A DNA stretch of 64,000 nucleotides, taken from Alteribacter keqinensis. GTDB lineage: Bacteria > Bacillota > Bacilli > Bacillales > Salisediminibacteriaceae. Numbering within the stretch: the first letter of the stretch is position 1; every line of letters begins with the position of its first letter. Below, one piece after another: positions 44,480 to 52,801 of this stretch. The notes under the pieces are model-generated. The model was not told the origin of the DNA. It saw only the letters and a program-made list of their open reading frames with translations, and ran no database searches. A program made the position numbers and the translations under genes. The stretch lies in contig NZ_RHIB01000004.1 of the NCBI RefSeq assembly GCF_003710255.1, positions 62,001 through 126,000 on the forward strand, in the 5' to 3' direction.

Positions 44480-45199
44480 GTGCGGAAGCGGTGGAAATGG
44501 AGCCTGAGTATATTTGGACTTATCGTTATTCTTTTAATTGTGCAGTACCCATTTACGAGTGAGGACTCGACGGGGCTCGGTCTGCCTTTATCGGGTAAAG
44601 TGATTGTCCTGGATCCGGGGCATGGCGGGATTGACGGGGGAGCGTCCTCCCGAGCGGGGGATCTGGAAAAAGATATTGCTCTTCAAATTACGTTTATTTT
44701 GCGGGATTATTTACAGGAGTCCGGTGCTCTCGTGTTAATGACGCGGGAAGGTGATCATGATCTGGCGGCGGACGGGACAAAGCGGATCCGTTCCCGGAAA
44801 GTGGAGGATCTGAAGCGGAGGGTTGAGCTTATTAACGGGTCGGATGCCGATCTTTTTATAAGTCTCCACTTAAATGCAATTCCGACACCGAAGTGGAGGG
44901 GCGCACAGACCTTTTATAACCGGGCTGTGGAAAAAAGCGATGTACTGGCCAAGCAGATTCAGGCAGAGATTATCAGAAACCTTGAGAATACAAGCCGGGA
45001 TGCGAGGCCGATTAACAGTGTTTATTTAATGCAGCAGGCGGAGATTCCCGGTGCTCTTGTGGAGGTTGGTTTTTTATCCAACCCGACAGAGGCGGAGCTG
45101 TTAAAAACGAAGGACTATCAGCAGAGTGTGGCAGCGTCAATATATGAGGGGATTCTTCGTTATTCGTATGAAGAGCCGATACCGGGGGCAGGTCAGTGA
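44480..45199 (+). CDS. cwlD: N-acetylmuramoyl-L-alanine amidase CwlD
   Basis: This protein of about 239 residues has an N-terminal membrane anchor (about residues 5-27) and an Amidase_3 domain. Zinc ligands are the His in LDPGHGGIDGG, the Glu in LEKDIAL, and the His in FISLHLNA; the catalytic Glu is in GALVEVGFLSN. CwlD trims stem peptides from cortex muramic acid so that PdaA can form muramic delta-lactam, required for germination. GTG 44480 has GGGGGAG 5 bases upstream and gives the usual size. Confidence 0.93.
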   Translation: MRKRWKWSLSIFGLIVILLIVQYPFTSEDSTGLGLPLSGKVIVLDPGHGGIDGGASSRAGDLEKDIALQITFILRDYLQESGALVLMTREGDHDLAADGTKRIRSRKVEDLKRRVELINGSDADLFISLHLNAIPTPKWRGAQTFYNRAVEKSDVLAKQIQAEIIRNLENTSRDARPINSVYLMQQAEIPGALVEVGFLSNPTEAELLKTKDYQQSVAASIYEGILRYSYEEPIPGAGQ

Positions 45200-45304
45200 C
45201 CTGCTCTTTTTGCTGTGAAATTCTGTGTGCCTTGCGGGCGAGAAGAATCGGGGTTCTGTGTTATACTAGGACATGTAATCGAATACATAGAGGGCGGTGT
45301 TACA

Positions 45305-46363
45305 ATGCTTACGGAACAACAAGTGCTTGATGCACTCAAAGATGTGCAGGAGCCGCACTTAGGAAAAAGTCTAATCGAACTTCAGTCAGTAAAAGAAGTG
45401 AAAATTAAAGATAATTTAGTGAGTTTGAAATTGGCGATCGCACAACCGGGAACAGCGGAGCAGATGCAGCTCCAGCAGGCCGTCGTGAGCGCAGTGAAAG
45501 GTGCCGGCGCTGATTCTGTCGGGCTTCGTTTTGAAAAGCTGAGTGACGAAGTACTGGCTAAGCATGGCGGCGGGGAAGAGAAAGAAGCCGGAGAAACGAT
45601 TCTTGACCGTGCGAAAAACGGGAAGACGACGTTTATTGCTGTAACGAGTGGTAAAGGTGGCGTCGGGAAGTCGACAGTGAGTGTAAACCTCGCTACGTCA
45701 CTTGCCCGCAAAGGGAAAAAGGTCGGCATCATTGATGCGGATATCTACGGTTTCAGTGTTCCTGACATGATGGGAATTGAAGAGCGTCCGAAAGTAGTGG
45801 GACAGCGCATTTACCCTGTAAACCGTTTTGATGTGCAGGTTATTTCCATGGGCTTCTTCGTGGAGGATAACTCCCCGATCATCTGGCGCGGACCGATGCT
45901 TGGTAAAATGCTGAATAACTTCTTTAACGAAGTCGAGTGGGACGATCTTGATTATCTTGTGCTGGACCTTCCCCCGGGAACAGGGGATGTGGCCCTTGAT
46001 ATTCACTCCATGATTCCCCAGTGTAAGGAGATTATCGTAACGACACCTCACGCAACAGCGGCGTTTGTGGCTGCACGGGCCGGTGCGATGGCGATTAAAA
46101 CCGAGCATGAGATCTTGGGAATTGTAGAAAACATGGCTTACTTTGAAAGCAAGCTCACCGGGGAAAAAGAGTACGTGTTTGGAACAGGCGGCGGAGAAAA
46201 ACTCGCGGAGGAGCTTCGCAGTGAGGTACTTGTCAAGATTCCATTAGGCCAGCCGGAAATTGATGAAGAGAACTTTGCACCGTCTGTTTATGATGAAGAC
46301 CATCAAATCGGGAAGATTTATTCCAACCTGGCTGATTCGGTTATTAAAAAAATTGGGAAATAG
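45305..46363 (+). CDS. salA: Mrp/ApbC-family P-loop protein SalA
   Basis: This protein of about 352 residues has an N-terminal MIP18 domain (TEQQVLDALKDVQEP) and a ParA/Mrp ATPase with the deviant Walker A SGKGGVGKST. DADIYGFSVPDMMG and DYLVLDLPPGTGD follow. In Bacillus subtilis the orthologue SalA (YbaL) represses scoC; Mrp relatives carry Fe-S clusters. ATG 45305 follows GGGCGGTG. It lies directly after cwlD as in Bacillus. Confidence 0.92.
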   Translation: MLTEQQVLDALKDVQEPHLGKSLIELQSVKEVKIKDNLVSLKLAIAQPGTAEQMQLQQAVVSAVKGAGADSVGLRFEKLSDEVLAKHGGGEEKEAGETILDRAKNGKTTFIAVTSGKGGVGKSTVSVNLATSLARKGKKVGIIDADIYGFSVPDMMGIEERPKVVGQRIYPVNRFDVQVISMGFFVEDNSPIIWRGPMLGKMLNNFFNEVEWDDLDYLVLDLPPGTGDVALDIHSMIPQCKEIIVTTPHATAAFVAARAGAMAIKTEHEILGIVENMAYFESKLTGEKEYVFGTGGGEKLAEELRSEVLVKIPLGQPEIDEENFAPSVYDEDHQIGKIYSNLADSVIKKIGK

Positions 46364-46368
46364 ATCAG

Positions 46369-46401
46369 AGCTCGCAGGCAATAAGGCTGCGGGCTTTTTT
46401 T
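46369..46401 (+). terminator. Terminator of salA
   Basis: Stem AGCTCGCAG/CTGCGGGCT followed by a T-run, 6 bases after the stop. Confidence 0.8.
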
Positions 46402-46508
46402 ACCTACTTTAAGCCAGCAGAACCTTTATTTTAACGAATGGTATCAGCCCCCATGGCAAAAATATAGAAGTGGGCAACGTCCACTTAAATTCAAAAGGGG
46501 GTCGTATC

Positions 46509-46985
46509 ATGGGCTTTTTCAATTTGTTTAATGAAAAGGATAACGAAAAACGTGGTGAGCGCAAGGCTGTGAATGAGGAAAACCGGGATACAGAATTCGC
46601 AAGAGACGACGCACATATCGATCTTCGTCAAGAAGAATTGGATATCCACAAACACAGGGATGAAACAGGAGATGTGGAAATCCATAAAGATATCGTGGAA
46701 GAGGAACAAACGGTCAATGTTCCTGTTTCTCACGACCAAGTTATCATTGAAAGAAAAGCTGTAGACCACGAGCCAACGGATGAGCCGATCTCAGAAGAAG
46801 AAACTGTTCACATTCCAGTTACAGCAGAAGAAGTAGATGTTGAAAAGCATACTGTGGTGACTGGGGAAGTTACTGCTCATAAACGTTCTGTTGAAGAAAC
46901 AGAGCAAGTCCATGACGTTCTTCACAAGGAAGTAGCGGATGTAGAAACACATGGTACGGCAGACGTTGTAAACGATACAGAATAA
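46509..46985 (+). CDS. YsnF/AvaK (DUF2382) domain protein
   Basis: This protein of about 158 residues contains the repeated pattern of YsnF/AvaK domains: LRQEELDIHKHRDETGDVEIHKDIVEEEQTVNVPV, DQVIIERKAVDHEP, then ETVHIPVTAEEVDVEKHTVVTGEV. YsnF-type proteins are stress-related with unknown biochemistry. Strongly acidic and His/Glu-rich. GGGGGTCGT lies before ATG 46509; the frame extends to 46470 without a site. A second YsnF-domain gene follows. Confidence 0.75.
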   Translation: MGFFNLFNEKDNEKRGERKAVNEENRDTEFARDDAHIDLRQEELDIHKHRDETGDVEIHKDIVEEEQTVNVPVSHDQVIIERKAVDHEPTDEPISEEETVHIPVTAEEVDVEKHTVVTGEVTAHKRSVEETEQVHDVLHKEVADVETHGTADVVNDTE

Positions 46986-47004
46986 CAAGAAGCGCTGCAG
47001 AAAT

Positions 47005-47053
47005 AAGGGTGTCCATGCGGGCCGTTAGCGACGGTCCCTTGGACACCTTTTTT
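47005..47053 (+). terminator. Terminator between YsnF-domain genes
   Basis: AAGGGTGTCC pairs with GGACACCTT over 9-10 bp with an internal loop, followed by Ts. Confidence 0.75.
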
Positions 47054-47111
47054 CATACTCATCCCTGTGATGGGCAAAATAGAAAAAATATTGTTTTGAA
47101 GGGAGAAATGT

Positions 47112-47618
47112 ATGGGACGTTTTATCATGACGGGAGTATTGACAGGCGGGCTGATTGGCTGGATTGCAGGGTATTTTTTTACAGGTGCGGCAGCAGGTGG
47201 ACTGATTGGGCTCCTCCTGGCTTATGTGGTAAGAGAGAGAAGAAAGAGTGTCAGTGAAAACAAAAAAGAATCATCTGATCAGATGATTAAACTTAAAGAA
47301 GAACAACTGGAGATAAAGAAAAAACGGGTGAAATCAGGTGATGTAACCATTCGTAAAGAGGTAGTGGAGGAAGAGAAGACGTTTAAAATACCAATTAGAC
47401 GTGAGGAAATGGTAATTGAAGCAGGAGACGAAGAAGAACTTCGGATACCGGTTAAAGAGGAAGAAGTGGACATAACAAAACATCCAGTGACAGTAGCGGA
47501 AGTGGAGGTATCAAAACGGCAGGTTGAAGAGATGAAGACAGTAAAGACTCCTGTGAAAAAAGAAACAGTTCGTGTTGAAGTTACCGGTGAGGCAGATGTA
47601 AAAGAAGAAGAAAAATAG
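47112..47618 (+). CDS. YsnF-domain protein with glycine-zipper membrane segment
   Basis: This 168-residue protein has an N-terminal hydrophobic, Gly-rich hairpin (about residues 5-43, GVLTGGLIGWIAGYFF and AAAGGLIGLLLAY), resembling glycine-zipper membrane domains. A YsnF-type repeat region follows (LKEEQLEIKKKRVKSGDVTIRKEVVEEEKTFKIPI). GAAGGGAGAA precedes the ATG. The fusion to a membrane anchor differs from the soluble neighbour at 46509. A stress role is inferred only from the family. Confidence 0.72.
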   Translation: MGRFIMTGVLTGGLIGWIAGYFFTGAAAGGLIGLLLAYVVRERRKSVSENKKESSDQMIKLKEEQLEIKKKRVKSGDVTIRKEVVEEEKTFKIPIRREEMVIEAGDEEELRIPVKEEEVDITKHPVTVAEVEVSKRQVEEMKTVKTPVKKETVRVEVTGEADVKEEEK

Positions 47619-47630
47619 TACTGAAATTAA

Positions 47631-47657
47631 AAAAGCAGCGGTTTTCTGCTGCTTTTC
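47631..47657. terminator. Bidirectional terminator between YsnF gene and gerD
   Basis: AAAAGCAGC/GCTGCTTTT with flanking A/T runs, between convergent genes. Confidence 0.75.
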
Positions 47658-47748
47658 ACGTTCATTCCCTTGACCGGCTGTTTCACCCATTTGTACTTTC
47701 TCATCCTGGGGAGCATTACCGCTTACTTCTTCTCCCGCTGCTCGTTTA

Positions 47749-48411
47749 TTAACCTCCACCGCCCTGGCCGGATGTTTGCCCCATCTGATCTTCTTCCTCT
47801 TGAGCGCTGTCATCTTGCTGTTCTTCTTGCTTTTTATTTTCTTCGTCCTGTTTTTCCATCTGTTCTTTGGCTACGTCCCCGAGAATCTGATTCAGTCGTG
47901 CAACGAAATAAGGACTTTCGAACGCTTCGGCCATAATATTCATAACCTGCTGGCGGTATTCTTTGCTCTGCATCAGTTCGAGGTAGTGTTCTTCCATTTC
48001 AGGGTCGTGCATCACGTCCACGAACATCTGCTGATACTCAGGGTCTTTCATGAGCCCTTTCAGAACATCCTCATTTTTCTGCTGCATGCTTTCGGCCAGG
48101 GATTTTTTAAATTCCGCATCCTTCATCATTTCTTCCCAGAACCCTTTCCCCTGTGTGGTTGTGAGGGTGTTCTCGATGGTGTCTTTCACGAAGACCTGGT
48201 CCATGACAACGGATGAACGCACTTTTTCATCCTGAAGAACTTCCTGAATTGCCTGCTTTCCTTCATCTGTTTTGAGCATATCGACCATCATTTTTTTCGT
48301 GTCTTCGTAGTCGGGCTGACTGCTTTGGTCTTCCATTGCTGCACAGCCTGAAGTGACAAGTAGACACGTTATGAAGAAAGATAAGGCCGCTTTTTTCAAG
48401 ACACGATCCAT
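47749..48411 (-). CDS. gerD: Germination lipoprotein GerD
   Basis: This 220-residue protein has a lipoprotein signal (FFITCLLVTSGC, Cys23) and the GerD core: DTKKMMVDMLKTDEGKQAIQEVLQDE, then repeated short MMKD/VMHDPEME/ELMQSKEYRQQ helices, and an acidic Gln/Glu-rich tail ending GQGGGG. GerD clusters germinant receptors in the spore inner membrane. Its promoter-like sequence at 48443-48472 suits forespore expression. It is slightly longer than the B. subtilis protein owing to the tail. Confidence 0.92.
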   Translation of the reverse strand: MDRVLKKAALSFFITCLLVTSGCAAMEDQSSQPDYEDTKKMMVDMLKTDEGKQAIQEVLQDEKVRSSVVMDQVFVKDTIENTLTTTQGKGFWEEMMKDAEFKKSLAESMQQKNEDVLKGLMKDPEYQQMFVDVMHDPEMEEHYLELMQSKEYRQQVMNIMAEAFESPYFVARLNQILGDVAKEQMEKQDEENKKQEEQQDDSAQEEEDQMGQTSGQGGGG

Positions 48412-48442
48412 GTGTGTCAGCCCCTTTTACTGTCTTTTTTCC

Positions 48443-48472
48443 TAATATGCGTTAAAGGGAGGCGGTTTATGC
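48443..48472 (-). promoter_or_regulatory. SigG/SigF-type promoter for gerD
   Basis: Read on the minus strand: GCATA, an 18-base spacer and CATATTA, matching the forespore -35 (GHATR) and -10 (CATWHTA) patterns. GerD is known to be forespore-expressed in B. subtilis. Confidence 0.65.
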
Positions 48473-48597
48473 GGTCCGGTGTGAGATGCATCACGTTGGC
48501 AGGAATGGTGTCTTCAGGAAGTGAAAAAAAGTGGAATGTGGCGAGTGAAATCTGATACAATGATGGGTGGTATCTATACAATATCGGGGGCAGAACA

Positions 48598-49209
48598 GTG
48601 AATACACGAAAAGTGGTTTTTTTATTTTACAGCACGTTTTTAATCGGGACAACTTCAGGTCTCTTGATGGGACTGTTTCTGGATTTTAATACACACATGC
48701 AGGACCTTGCCAACGGACAGTTCGGCGGAGTATTTATGCTCTTTATCGGGGCGGGAATCTGGACGATCATCTCTCAGATGGGCTTCTTTGCATACTTGAC
48801 CATTCACCGTTTCGGGCTTGGTATTTTCAAATCGCAGCAGCTTTGGAACAGAGTGCAGGTCGTCCTTATTGCCTTTACCCTGTTTGACTTGGTGTTCTTC
48901 AGACATCTGCTTTTTGCAACAGAAGGAGAAACCTTTGCGGGGTATATGATCCTGCCGCTTTTTCTTCTCGGATACAGTCTTATAGTGGCCTATATTAAAT
49001 CGAAGGACACAAACTTCACGGCATTTATTCCGACGCTTTTCTTTATGGTTGTTGTAACCACCATCGAGTGGATCCCGGCCTTAAGGGAAAATGAACCGAC
49101 ATTCCTGTGGACGGCCATTGTACCGCTTCTCGTAGCCAACACATGGCAGATCCTTGTCCTTCACAGGCTTCACGAACAGCCGAATAAACCAGGAGCAAAA
49201 AAAGCTTAG
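48598..49209 (+). CDS. kbaA: KinB signalling pathway activation protein KbaA
   Basis: This 203-residue membrane protein has about six hydrophobic segments (from FLFYSTFLIGTTSGLLMGLFL to WTAIVPLLVANTWQILVLH). It aligns with KbaA (YbaM), which activates the KinB branch of sporulation initiation. GTG start (gtgaatacac) with a GGGGG-type site upstream. Position between gerD and pdaB is as in Bacillus. Confidence 0.9.
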   Translation: MNTRKVVFLFYSTFLIGTTSGLLMGLFLDFNTHMQDLANGQFGGVFMLFIGAGIWTIISQMGFFAYLTIHRFGLGIFKSQQLWNRVQVVLIAFTLFDLVFFRHLLFATEGETFAGYMILPLFLLGYSLIVAYIKSKDTNFTAFIPTLFFMVVVTTIEWIPALRENEPTFLWTAIVPLLVANTWQILVLHRLHEQPNKPGAKKA

Positions 49210-49230
49210 CCGAATGGCTGAGCTTTTTCT
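49201..49230 (+). terminator. Terminator of kbaA
   Basis: An 11-bp stem AAAGCTTAGCC/GGCTGAGCTTT overlapping the stop codon, then Ts. Confidence 0.75.
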
Positions 49231-49329
49231 TATGCTCCCGGGTTCGCCTGTTTCGAGGCGCGGAAGGGTGTTGTACGAACAACCCTCTTTTCCCATGAAC
49301 TTACACAATTGTTCGGGGGACAGACCCCG

Positions 49330-50091
49330 TTAGTCGACTTCCTGTGTTGTGGTTTCGGAGCCGGTCATGAGTTCTGATAATGAGACGAAGTTGAATCCGC
49401 CGTTGGATAACTGGTCAATAATCTCCGGGAGGGCTTCAGCTGTTTGTTTTGCTGAATCGGATGCGTGCATGAGAACAATGTCCCCCGGCGCTGCTTTTCC
49501 GACGACGTTTTCTACAATTTGATCTACACCTGGATTCAGCCAGTCGTGGGAGTCAATACTCCAGTGGATAACGTCATAGTCGAGTTTATCAGCAATAGTA
49601 AGAACGCGGTCGTCGAAGTTGCCGTTTGGCGGACGTAAAAACTGCGGTGTCGTATCGCTGACTTTTTTTATGATTTCGTGTGCTGTTAAGATATCTTTTT
49701 TGATGTTTTCGTCTTCCCATTGTGTGTAATGATCGTGACGGAAACCGTGGCTGCCGATCTCGTGGCCGTCTTCAAGAATCCGTTCAACGACTTCAGGGTG
49801 CCGTTCTGCCCAGGCCGCTGAAATAAAGAAGGTAGCGTTGGACACGCTATTTTCTTTTAGGGTGTCCAGAATGGGAATTGCACGTTCCTCGCCCCAGCTG
49901 ATGTTAAATGTGAGGGCAATATCTTTATCCTCCGTTTCCACCTTATAGATTGCCACTGGCTTTTCGCCGGTTGAAAAAACAGGAATTTGAGTGCGCTCTA
50001 CATACAAAATACCGGCCGTGAAAAGAGCAGCAAGGATGATAACAGAATAGCGTTTGATCCGCTTTGCGTTCCAAATCCAAAAAAAGTTCAT
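49330..50091 (-). CDS. pdaB: Sporulation polysaccharide deacetylase PdaB
   Basis: This 253-residue protein has an N-terminal membrane anchor (about residues 16-30) and a CE4 deacetylase domain. Motif 1 reads ALTFNISWG: B. subtilis PdaB has Asp in place of this Asn, a position normally held by the catalytic base. Motif 2 is GSHGFRHDHY with both His. RPPNGNF and WSIDSHDW follow. PdaB (YbaN) is needed for stable spores. A weak SigE/SigG-like sequence lies upstream on the minus strand (around 50127-50155). The Asn suggests reduced or altered activity. Confidence 0.9.
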   Translation of the reverse strand: MNFFWIWNAKRIKRYSVIILAALFTAGILYVERTQIPVFSTGEKPVAIYKVETEDKDIALTFNISWGEERAIPILDTLKENSVSNATFFISAAWAERHPEVVERILEDGHEIGSHGFRHDHYTQWEDENIKKDILTAHEIIKKVSDTTPQFLRPPNGNFDDRVLTIADKLDYDVIHWSIDSHDWLNPGVDQIVENVVGKAAPGDIVLMHASDSAKQTAEALPEIIDQLSNGGFNFVSLSELMTGSETTTQEVD

Positions 50092-50269
50092 CCGGAGTCC
50101 TCCTTGTCCATTGTTATCCTATATGTATTCTTCGGACGGGCATTTATGAATAAAAAGGAGACAAGTTGAAAATAATCATGGAGAGGCGGGTAAAACGCTT
50201 CCAGCTACAGTAAACTTCCACCTTAGATCAGACACAATCGATTGCAAATGTTGAAGACAGAGGTGACCT

Positions 50270-50518
50270 ATGTTTGGATTAATGCTTAATGCCAAAGAAA
50301 CACAGGAAATGGAGTATTTATTAAAACGGGAGCTTGAAGAACTTTTGCTCGACCTGACGGATTCACGCATTGACGGAATCGTAAAGCGGGCGATGGAAGA
50401 ACGGTACCAGATTATTTTTCGGATGTATAAACGCTTTGTAAATCCGAAAGAATATATGAAGTATATGAGGAACCGCCAGACTTCCAAAAAAGCTGAGCAG
50501 CACCGGAAAACAGAATAG
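50270..50518 (+). CDS. Small conserved Bacillaceae protein, unknown function
   Basis: This 82-residue protein has mostly helices: MLNAKETQEMEYLLKRELEELLLDL, then VKRAMEERYQIIFRMYKRFVNPKEYMKYM. Similar short proteins occur in other Bacillaceae; function is unknown. AGAGGTGAC 5 bases before ATG supports it. An overlapping minus-strand frame (50176-50487) has no such features. Confidence 0.7.
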   Translation: MFGLMLNAKETQEMEYLLKRELEELLLDLTDSRIDGIVKRAMEERYQIIFRMYKRFVNPKEYMKYMRNRQTSKKAEQHRKTE

Positions 50519-50551
50519 AATTAACCACACAAATACATACGGGCCTTCAAG

Positions 50552-50587
50552 CTCGAAGCAATGAGCGGAGCCGCTGCCCTCTTTAAA
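50552..50587. repeat. 36-bp inverted repeat, left copy
   Basis: This stretch (starting CTCGAAGCAATGAGCGGAGC) matches the reverse complement of 53527-53562 at 34 of 36 positions. It lies between the small conserved gene and the 5S gene. Confidence 0.85.
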
Positions 50588-50710
50588 AGAGGGCGGCAGA
50601 AGTAGGTTTTACTGCCGGTGAGCAGCGTGCGCAGCCCATTGCCAATCTATTTTACCCTTTTGAGACACCTCCTGATATTTGATTTTTGATAAAAAAATCT
50701 ATAAAAACTC

Positions 50711-50740
50711 TTGCACAAACAAGAGAATCTATAGTATGAT
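50711..50740 (+). promoter_or_regulatory. Promoter of the lone 5S rRNA gene
   Basis: TTGCAC (50711-50716), an 18-base spacer and TATGAT (50735-50740), about 20 bases before the 5S gene. Confidence 0.75.
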
Positions 50741-50759
50741 ATCAAATGTCTCAATCATG

Positions 50760-50876
<117 letters not shown>

Positions 50877-50947
50877 ATAACCCTTCTGGGGTGAAGCCAA
50901 AAAGCGGACAAGCAGTTCATGACAGATTCGCCGCTGTTCCAAAGATC

Positions 50948-51068
50948 TGAATTGCCAAGAGGCAAGAAGGTCGAGGAAGCAAGTGAATGACTGAGGGAGC
51001 GTACCGAAGTACGTGACCGAGGGAATGAGCACAGCAGACGAAGAGATTCGCCGCCTCTTGGCAATTCA
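50948..51068. repeat. Large stem-loop element between 5S and tRNAs
   Basis: Perfect 16-bp arms TGAATTGCCAAGAGGC (50948-50963) and its complement (51053-51068) enclose a region with an inner hairpin CGTAC-CGAA-GTACG (51000-51013). It may be an RNA-processing hairpin in the 5S-tRNA transcript or a dispersed repeat. Confidence 0.65.
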
Positions 51069-51075
51069 TTACCGT

Positions 51076-51150
51076 TCCACAGTAGCTCAGTGGTAGAGCA
51101 ATCGGCTGTTAACCGATCGGTCGTAGGTTCGAGTCCTACCTGTGGAGCCA
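51076..51150 (+). tRNA. tRNA-Asn (GTT)
   Basis: Full cloverleaf with acceptor TCCACAG/CTGTGGA, anticodon loop CTGTTAA, GTTCGAG T-loop region and encoded CCA. Confidence 0.96.
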
Positions 51151-51151
51151 T

Positions 51152-51227
51152 GCTTCCTTAGCTCAGTTGGTAGAGCGCATCCATGGTAAGGATGAGGTCA
51201 GCGGTTCAAGCCCGCTAGGAAGCTCCA
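51152..51227 (+). tRNA. tRNA-Thr (GGT)
   Basis: Acceptor GCTTCCT/AGGAAGC, anticodon loop ATGGTAA (GGT), GTTCAAG and encoded CCA. Confidence 0.95.
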
Positions 51228-51230
51228 GGA

Positions 51231-51305
51231 GGCCCGTTGGTCAAGTGGTTAAGACACCGCCCTTTCACGGCGGTAACACGGGTTCGAATCCCGTACGGGT
51301 CACCA
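51231..51305 (+). tRNA. tRNA-Glu (TTC)
   Basis: Acceptor GGCCCGT/ACGGGTC, anticodon loop CTTTCAC, GTTCGAA and encoded CCA. Confidence 0.96.
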
Positions 51306-51319
51306 TTTTCTATCATTTT

Positions 51320-51395
<76 letters not shown>

Positions 51396-51412
51396 CTACA
51401 TATTTTAAGCGT

Positions 51413-51487
51413 AGGGCTATAGCCAAGCGGTAAGGCAACGGATTTTGATTCCGTCATGCGCAGGTTCGAATCCTGCTAGCCCTGCCA
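51413..51487 (+). tRNA. tRNA-Gln (TTG)
   Basis: Acceptor AGGGCTA/TAGCCCT, anticodon loop TTTTGAT, GTTCGAA, discriminator G and encoded CCA. Confidence 0.95.
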
Positions 51488-51516
51488 TTACTTTTTAAGT
51501 AAATGCAAATTTAAAT

Positions 51517-51592
51517 GGGGCCTTAGCTCAGCTGGGAGAGCGCCTGCTTTGCACGCAGGAGGTCAGCGGTTCGATCCCGCTAGGCTCCACCA
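51517..51592 (+). tRNA. tRNA-Ala (TGC)
   Basis: Acceptor GGGGCCT/AGGCTCC, anticodon loop TTTGCAC, GTTCGAT and encoded CCA. Confidence 0.96.
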
Positions 51593-51608
51593 ATATACTC
51601 AAACAAAC

Positions 51609-51637
51609 TCTGGCTTACAGCAAGCCGGATTTTTTTA
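51609..51637 (+). terminator. Terminator of the 5S-tRNA unit
   Basis: TCTGGCTT/AAGCCGGA stem with a T-run, 16 bases after tRNA-Ala. Confidence 0.8.
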
Positions 51638-51812
51638 TTTTAAGGCCCTATTATACTGGTGTTGATTTCCGCTACTTTCCCCTGTGGTGCCGACAGGTCT
51701 GCCCGGGCGGAGCTGACCCCGATTCCCTCACTGCAGGCAGCGGTTTGTCCGTGTGGACACAACTCGCAGGATAAGCGGGTACCATACATAATGCACGCCA
51801 TACAAAAGAAAA

Positions 51813-51835
51813 ACCCGCCGCTCGGTGCGACGGGT
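51813..51835 (-). terminator. Terminator for the Spo0E-like gene
   Basis: On the minus strand the stem ACCCGTCGC/GCGGCGGGT is followed by TTTTTCTTTT. Confidence 0.75.
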
Positions 51836-51855
51836 GGTGATAATATGGGTTATTC

Positions 51856-52026
51856 CTAGTTTTCTATTTTGTAGTACGTGGATTGGTATTTGTTAAGCAG
51901 CTGATCTAAGTAGGAACTAATTTCTACGACTTCGTGAGAGGTGCGGTTTAGTTGTGATGACAGGGTGTACATCTTCTCCCGTGCCCATTCAATCTCTTCC
52001 AACAAGTCCTTCTGTTCAAGCTCCAA
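51856..52026 (-). CDS. Spo0E-like aspartyl-phosphate phosphatase family protein
   Basis: This short gene encodes 56 residues. It contains IEWAREKMYTL and the signature SHEVVEISSYLDQLLNKYQ, typical of Spo0E-family proteins, which dephosphorylate Spo0A-P and related response regulators. TTG start with GGGAGG 8 bases upstream. It is followed on its strand by an intrinsic terminator. Sits between the tRNAs and sigW, where small Spo0E-like genes occur in relatives. Which phosphorelay protein it targets is unknown. Confidence 0.8.
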   Translation of the reverse strand: MELEQKDLLEEIEWAREKMYTLSSQLNRTSHEVVEISSYLDQLLNKYQSTYYKIEN

Positions 52027-52160
52027 ATGTACGCCCTCCCATTTAAATAGACTTAGATGTATGTAGGATACCCTAAGTCATTCTATTCTAAACATAATCT
52101 TTTTTGGAAACTGTATGATTTTTCTGTATTTGGGTGATAAAATGTAAATTGGAAATCAGG

Positions 52161-52187
52161 TGAAACCTTTCTATACCCTATGACGTA
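52161..52187 (+). promoter_or_regulatory. SigW autoregulatory promoter
   Basis: TGAAAC (52161-52166), a 17-base spacer and CGTA (52184-52187) match the ECF SigW consensus exactly, 35 bases before sigW. Confidence 0.88.
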
Positions 52188-52221
52188 ATTAAGGTAACCG
52201 CCATGAAGCGGAGGTTATACG

Positions 52222-52785
52222 ATGGACGCGGTGGTCAAAAAAATTATTATGGAAGTAAAAAAAGGGGATCAGCAGGCGTTTGCTGAACTCGTCGATCTGT
52301 ACAAAGATAAAGTGTACCAAATTTCATACCGCATGCTCGGAAATGTGCATGAAGCTCAGGACATTTCCCAGGAGGCCTTTTTAAGAGCCTATACGAACAT
52401 AGACAGCTTTGATATGAACCGGAAATTTTCAACCTGGCTGTTTCGGATTGCAACCAATCTGTCCATTGACCGAATACGTAAAAAGAAGCCGGATTTTCAT
52501 CTGGATGATCCTGTGGGAGGGACAGAGGATTTCAACTATTACTCCCAGATTGCCGCAGATGAAGAACTTCCTGAAGATAAGGTCGTGCAGTATGAAATGC
52601 AGGGATGGATACAGAGTGAGATTACAGCGCTTCCTCCAAAATACCGTTCTGCAATCATTTTAAAATACTTAGAGGATCTTTCCTTAAAGGAAATAAGCGA
52701 AATCCTCAATCTCCCGGTAGCGACAGTCAAAACACGTATTCACCGAGGGAGAGAGGCGTTGCGCAAACGACTTCGCAACTCGTAA
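52222..52785 (+). CDS. sigW: ECF sigma factor SigW
   Basis: A 187-residue ECF sigma factor, the same length as in B. subtilis. Region 2 has AFAELVDLYKDKVYQISYRMLGNVHEAQDISQEAF and region 4 has KYLEDLSLKEISEILNLPVATVKTRIHRGR. SigW responds to membrane and cell envelope stress after regulated proteolysis of RsiW. GCGGAGG upstream; preceded by its own SigW promoter and followed by rsiW after 16 bases. Confidence 0.95.
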   Translation: MDAVVKKIIMEVKKGDQQAFAELVDLYKDKVYQISYRMLGNVHEAQDISQEAFLRAYTNIDSFDMNRKFSTWLFRIATNLSIDRIRKKKPDFHLDDPVGGTEDFNYYSQIAADEELPEDKVVQYEMQGWIQSEITALPPKYRSAIILKYLEDLSLKEISEILNLPVATVKTRIHRGREALRKRLRNS

Positions 52786-52801
52786 GAAAGGGGTGCTTTT
52801 C

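Noticed and set aside
51659-51859. 66-codon plus-strand frame after the tRNAs
   Set aside because: It runs through the minus-strand terminator and has no ribosome binding site or family features.
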